Below, in pieces: positions 6,277 to 6,899 of a stretch of DNA of 6,899 bases. Position 1 is the first letter of the stretch; each line of letters starts with the position of its first letter. The notes below the pieces were generated by a model that worked only from the letters and a program-made list of their open reading frames with translations, did no database searches and had not been told where the DNA came from. The translations under genes and the position numbers were made by a program. This DNA is from Clostridia bacterium. GTDB taxonomy: Bacteria > Bacillota > Clostridia > Christensenellales > CAG-917. The stretch covers positions 1 to 6,899 of the forward strand of contig CAAGFS010000097.1 of the NCBI GenBank assembly GCA_900769205.1, given 5' to 3'.

Positions 6277-6899
6277 ATGGCAAACATCTGCGAAACGATA
6301 AAAATATGCGGGCTTGACAGAAGCGAAATTGAAAGACGACTTGAAAAGTTCGTAGGTTTCGGCGTTGAGTTTCAAGTGGAAGAAGATTGCCTCGACGCGT
6401 CCGTAAAAATGGAGTCGGGTGTTGACAGAACCACTTTCGAGACGCTCAAAAGCAGAGTGTACAACGCATTTGAAGAAGAAGTATATTCCGCTTGCGAAGG
6501 CACGCTCGAAGAAATTGCCGCAAGGCTTCTGAAGATGAACAACCGCACTCTTGCCGTTGCGGAAAGCCTGACGGGCGGAGAGATTTGCTCGCGCCTGACG
6601 GCAATCCCCGGCATAAGCGCAAACTTTTACGAAGGTATCGTTTGCTATAACCGCGGATCGAAAACAGACAGACTCGGCGTGTCCAAATCCGTGCTCGGAG
6701 AGTACGGAGCGGTGTCGAGAGAAACCGCTTTTGCGATGGTGAAAGGGCTTTGCCACAAGCCCGTTGACATCGGACTTGCCACCACGGGACTTGCAGGACC
6801 TGCGGGAGACGAAGGGAAACCCGTCGGACTCGTGTATATCGCAGTGGGCGGGGGAGATTTCATCACCGTGTTTGAAAGAAGATTCTCGGGAACGCGCAA
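6277..6899 (+). CDS. cinA: CinA-family protein lacking the MoCF-like domain (KH-like plus PncC-type amidohydrolase), 3' partial
   Basis: The gene begins at ATG 6277 and runs off the right edge after 207 full codons; roughly 20 to 30 residues of the family's C-terminus are missing. Residues 6-85 resemble the KH-like middle domain of CinA: the opening CGLDRSEIERRL aligns with the usual GIGES.(I/L)E..L, and the end EEVYSACEGTLEEIAARLL matches its closing helix. Residues 88-207 are the CinA C-terminal domain, related to PncC, which deamidates nicotinamide mononucleotide to nicotinate mononucleotide. AESLTGG (95-101) carries the likely nucleophile Ser97, Tyr124 and Lys129 keep the conserved Y-x4-K spacing, and TGLAGPAG (170-177) matches the usual TGIAGPGG. 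Full-length CinA (about 410 residues) starts with a MoCF/MoaB-like domain (COG1058) that is absent here, because pgsA ends just upstream. The start is the only canonical one after the pgsA stop but has no evident SD. The genomic position matches cinA upstream of recA. Confidence 0.85.
   Translation, partial: MANICETIKICGLDRSEIERRLEKFVGFGVEFQVEEDCLDASVKMESGVDRTTFETLKSRVYNAFEEEVYSACEGTLEEIAARLLKMNNRTLAVAESLTGGEICSRLTAIPGISANFYEGIVCYNRGSKTDRLGVSKSVLGEYGAVSRETAFAMVKGLCHKPVDIGLATTGLAGPAGDEGKPVGLVYIAVGGGDFITVFERRFSGTR

Noticed and set aside
1..6899. CRISPR arrays, tRNA or rRNA genes, insertion sequences, attachment sites
   Set aside because: No regularly spaced repeats, cloverleaf-like segments, transposase motifs or terminal inverted repeats were seen; nearly all sequence is accounted for by core genes.

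Overview
This window reads as a stretch of ordinary bacterial core chromosome on the plus strand. Its gene order is: tail of a probable M16-family (insulinase-like) peptidase, then ftsK/spoIIIE-type DNA translocase, rimO, pgsA and a cinA-family gene that runs off the right edge. This order is typical of Firmicutes, especially Clostridia, where recA commonly follows cinA. TTG start use, purine-rich Shine-Dalgarno (SD) sites and a sigma-A promoter with an extended -10 agree with that. The roughly balanced base composition and the divergent FtsK C-terminus suggest an uncultured clostridial lineage rather than Bacillus or classical Clostridium. The taxonomy is inference.

Layout. Positions 1-176 hold the end of the upstream gene. 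Positions 177-371 are non-coding, with some inverted repeats. An intrinsic terminator (372-426) is followed at once by a strong promoter (427-455), a perfect 16-bp AT-only palindrome in the leader (466-481) and an SD (483-488) serving a TTG start at 495. From there ftsK (495-4265), rimO (4262-5569) and pgsA (5566-6228) are joined by two 4-bp ATGA overlaps, each with its own SD inside the preceding gene. A 48-bp gap with no clear SD leads to cinA (6277 to the edge).

The four downstream genes look like one operon joining unrelated housekeeping tasks: chromosome pumping at the division septum (FtsK), modification of ribosomal protein S12 (RimO), the committed step of phosphatidylglycerol synthesis (PgsA) and probable NMN deamidation in pyridine nucleotide salvage (the CinA C-terminal domain).

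I found no new multi-gene system. The points worth a second look are variations on known families: a CinA that begins at its KH-like middle domain and lacks the N-terminal MoCF-like domain; an FtsK gamma domain with changed residues in the usually conserved IGYNRAAR stretch of its DNA-recognition helix; an FtsK linker of about 600 residues, much longer than in Bacillus SpoIIIE; and the perfect palindrome between promoter and SD of ftsK.
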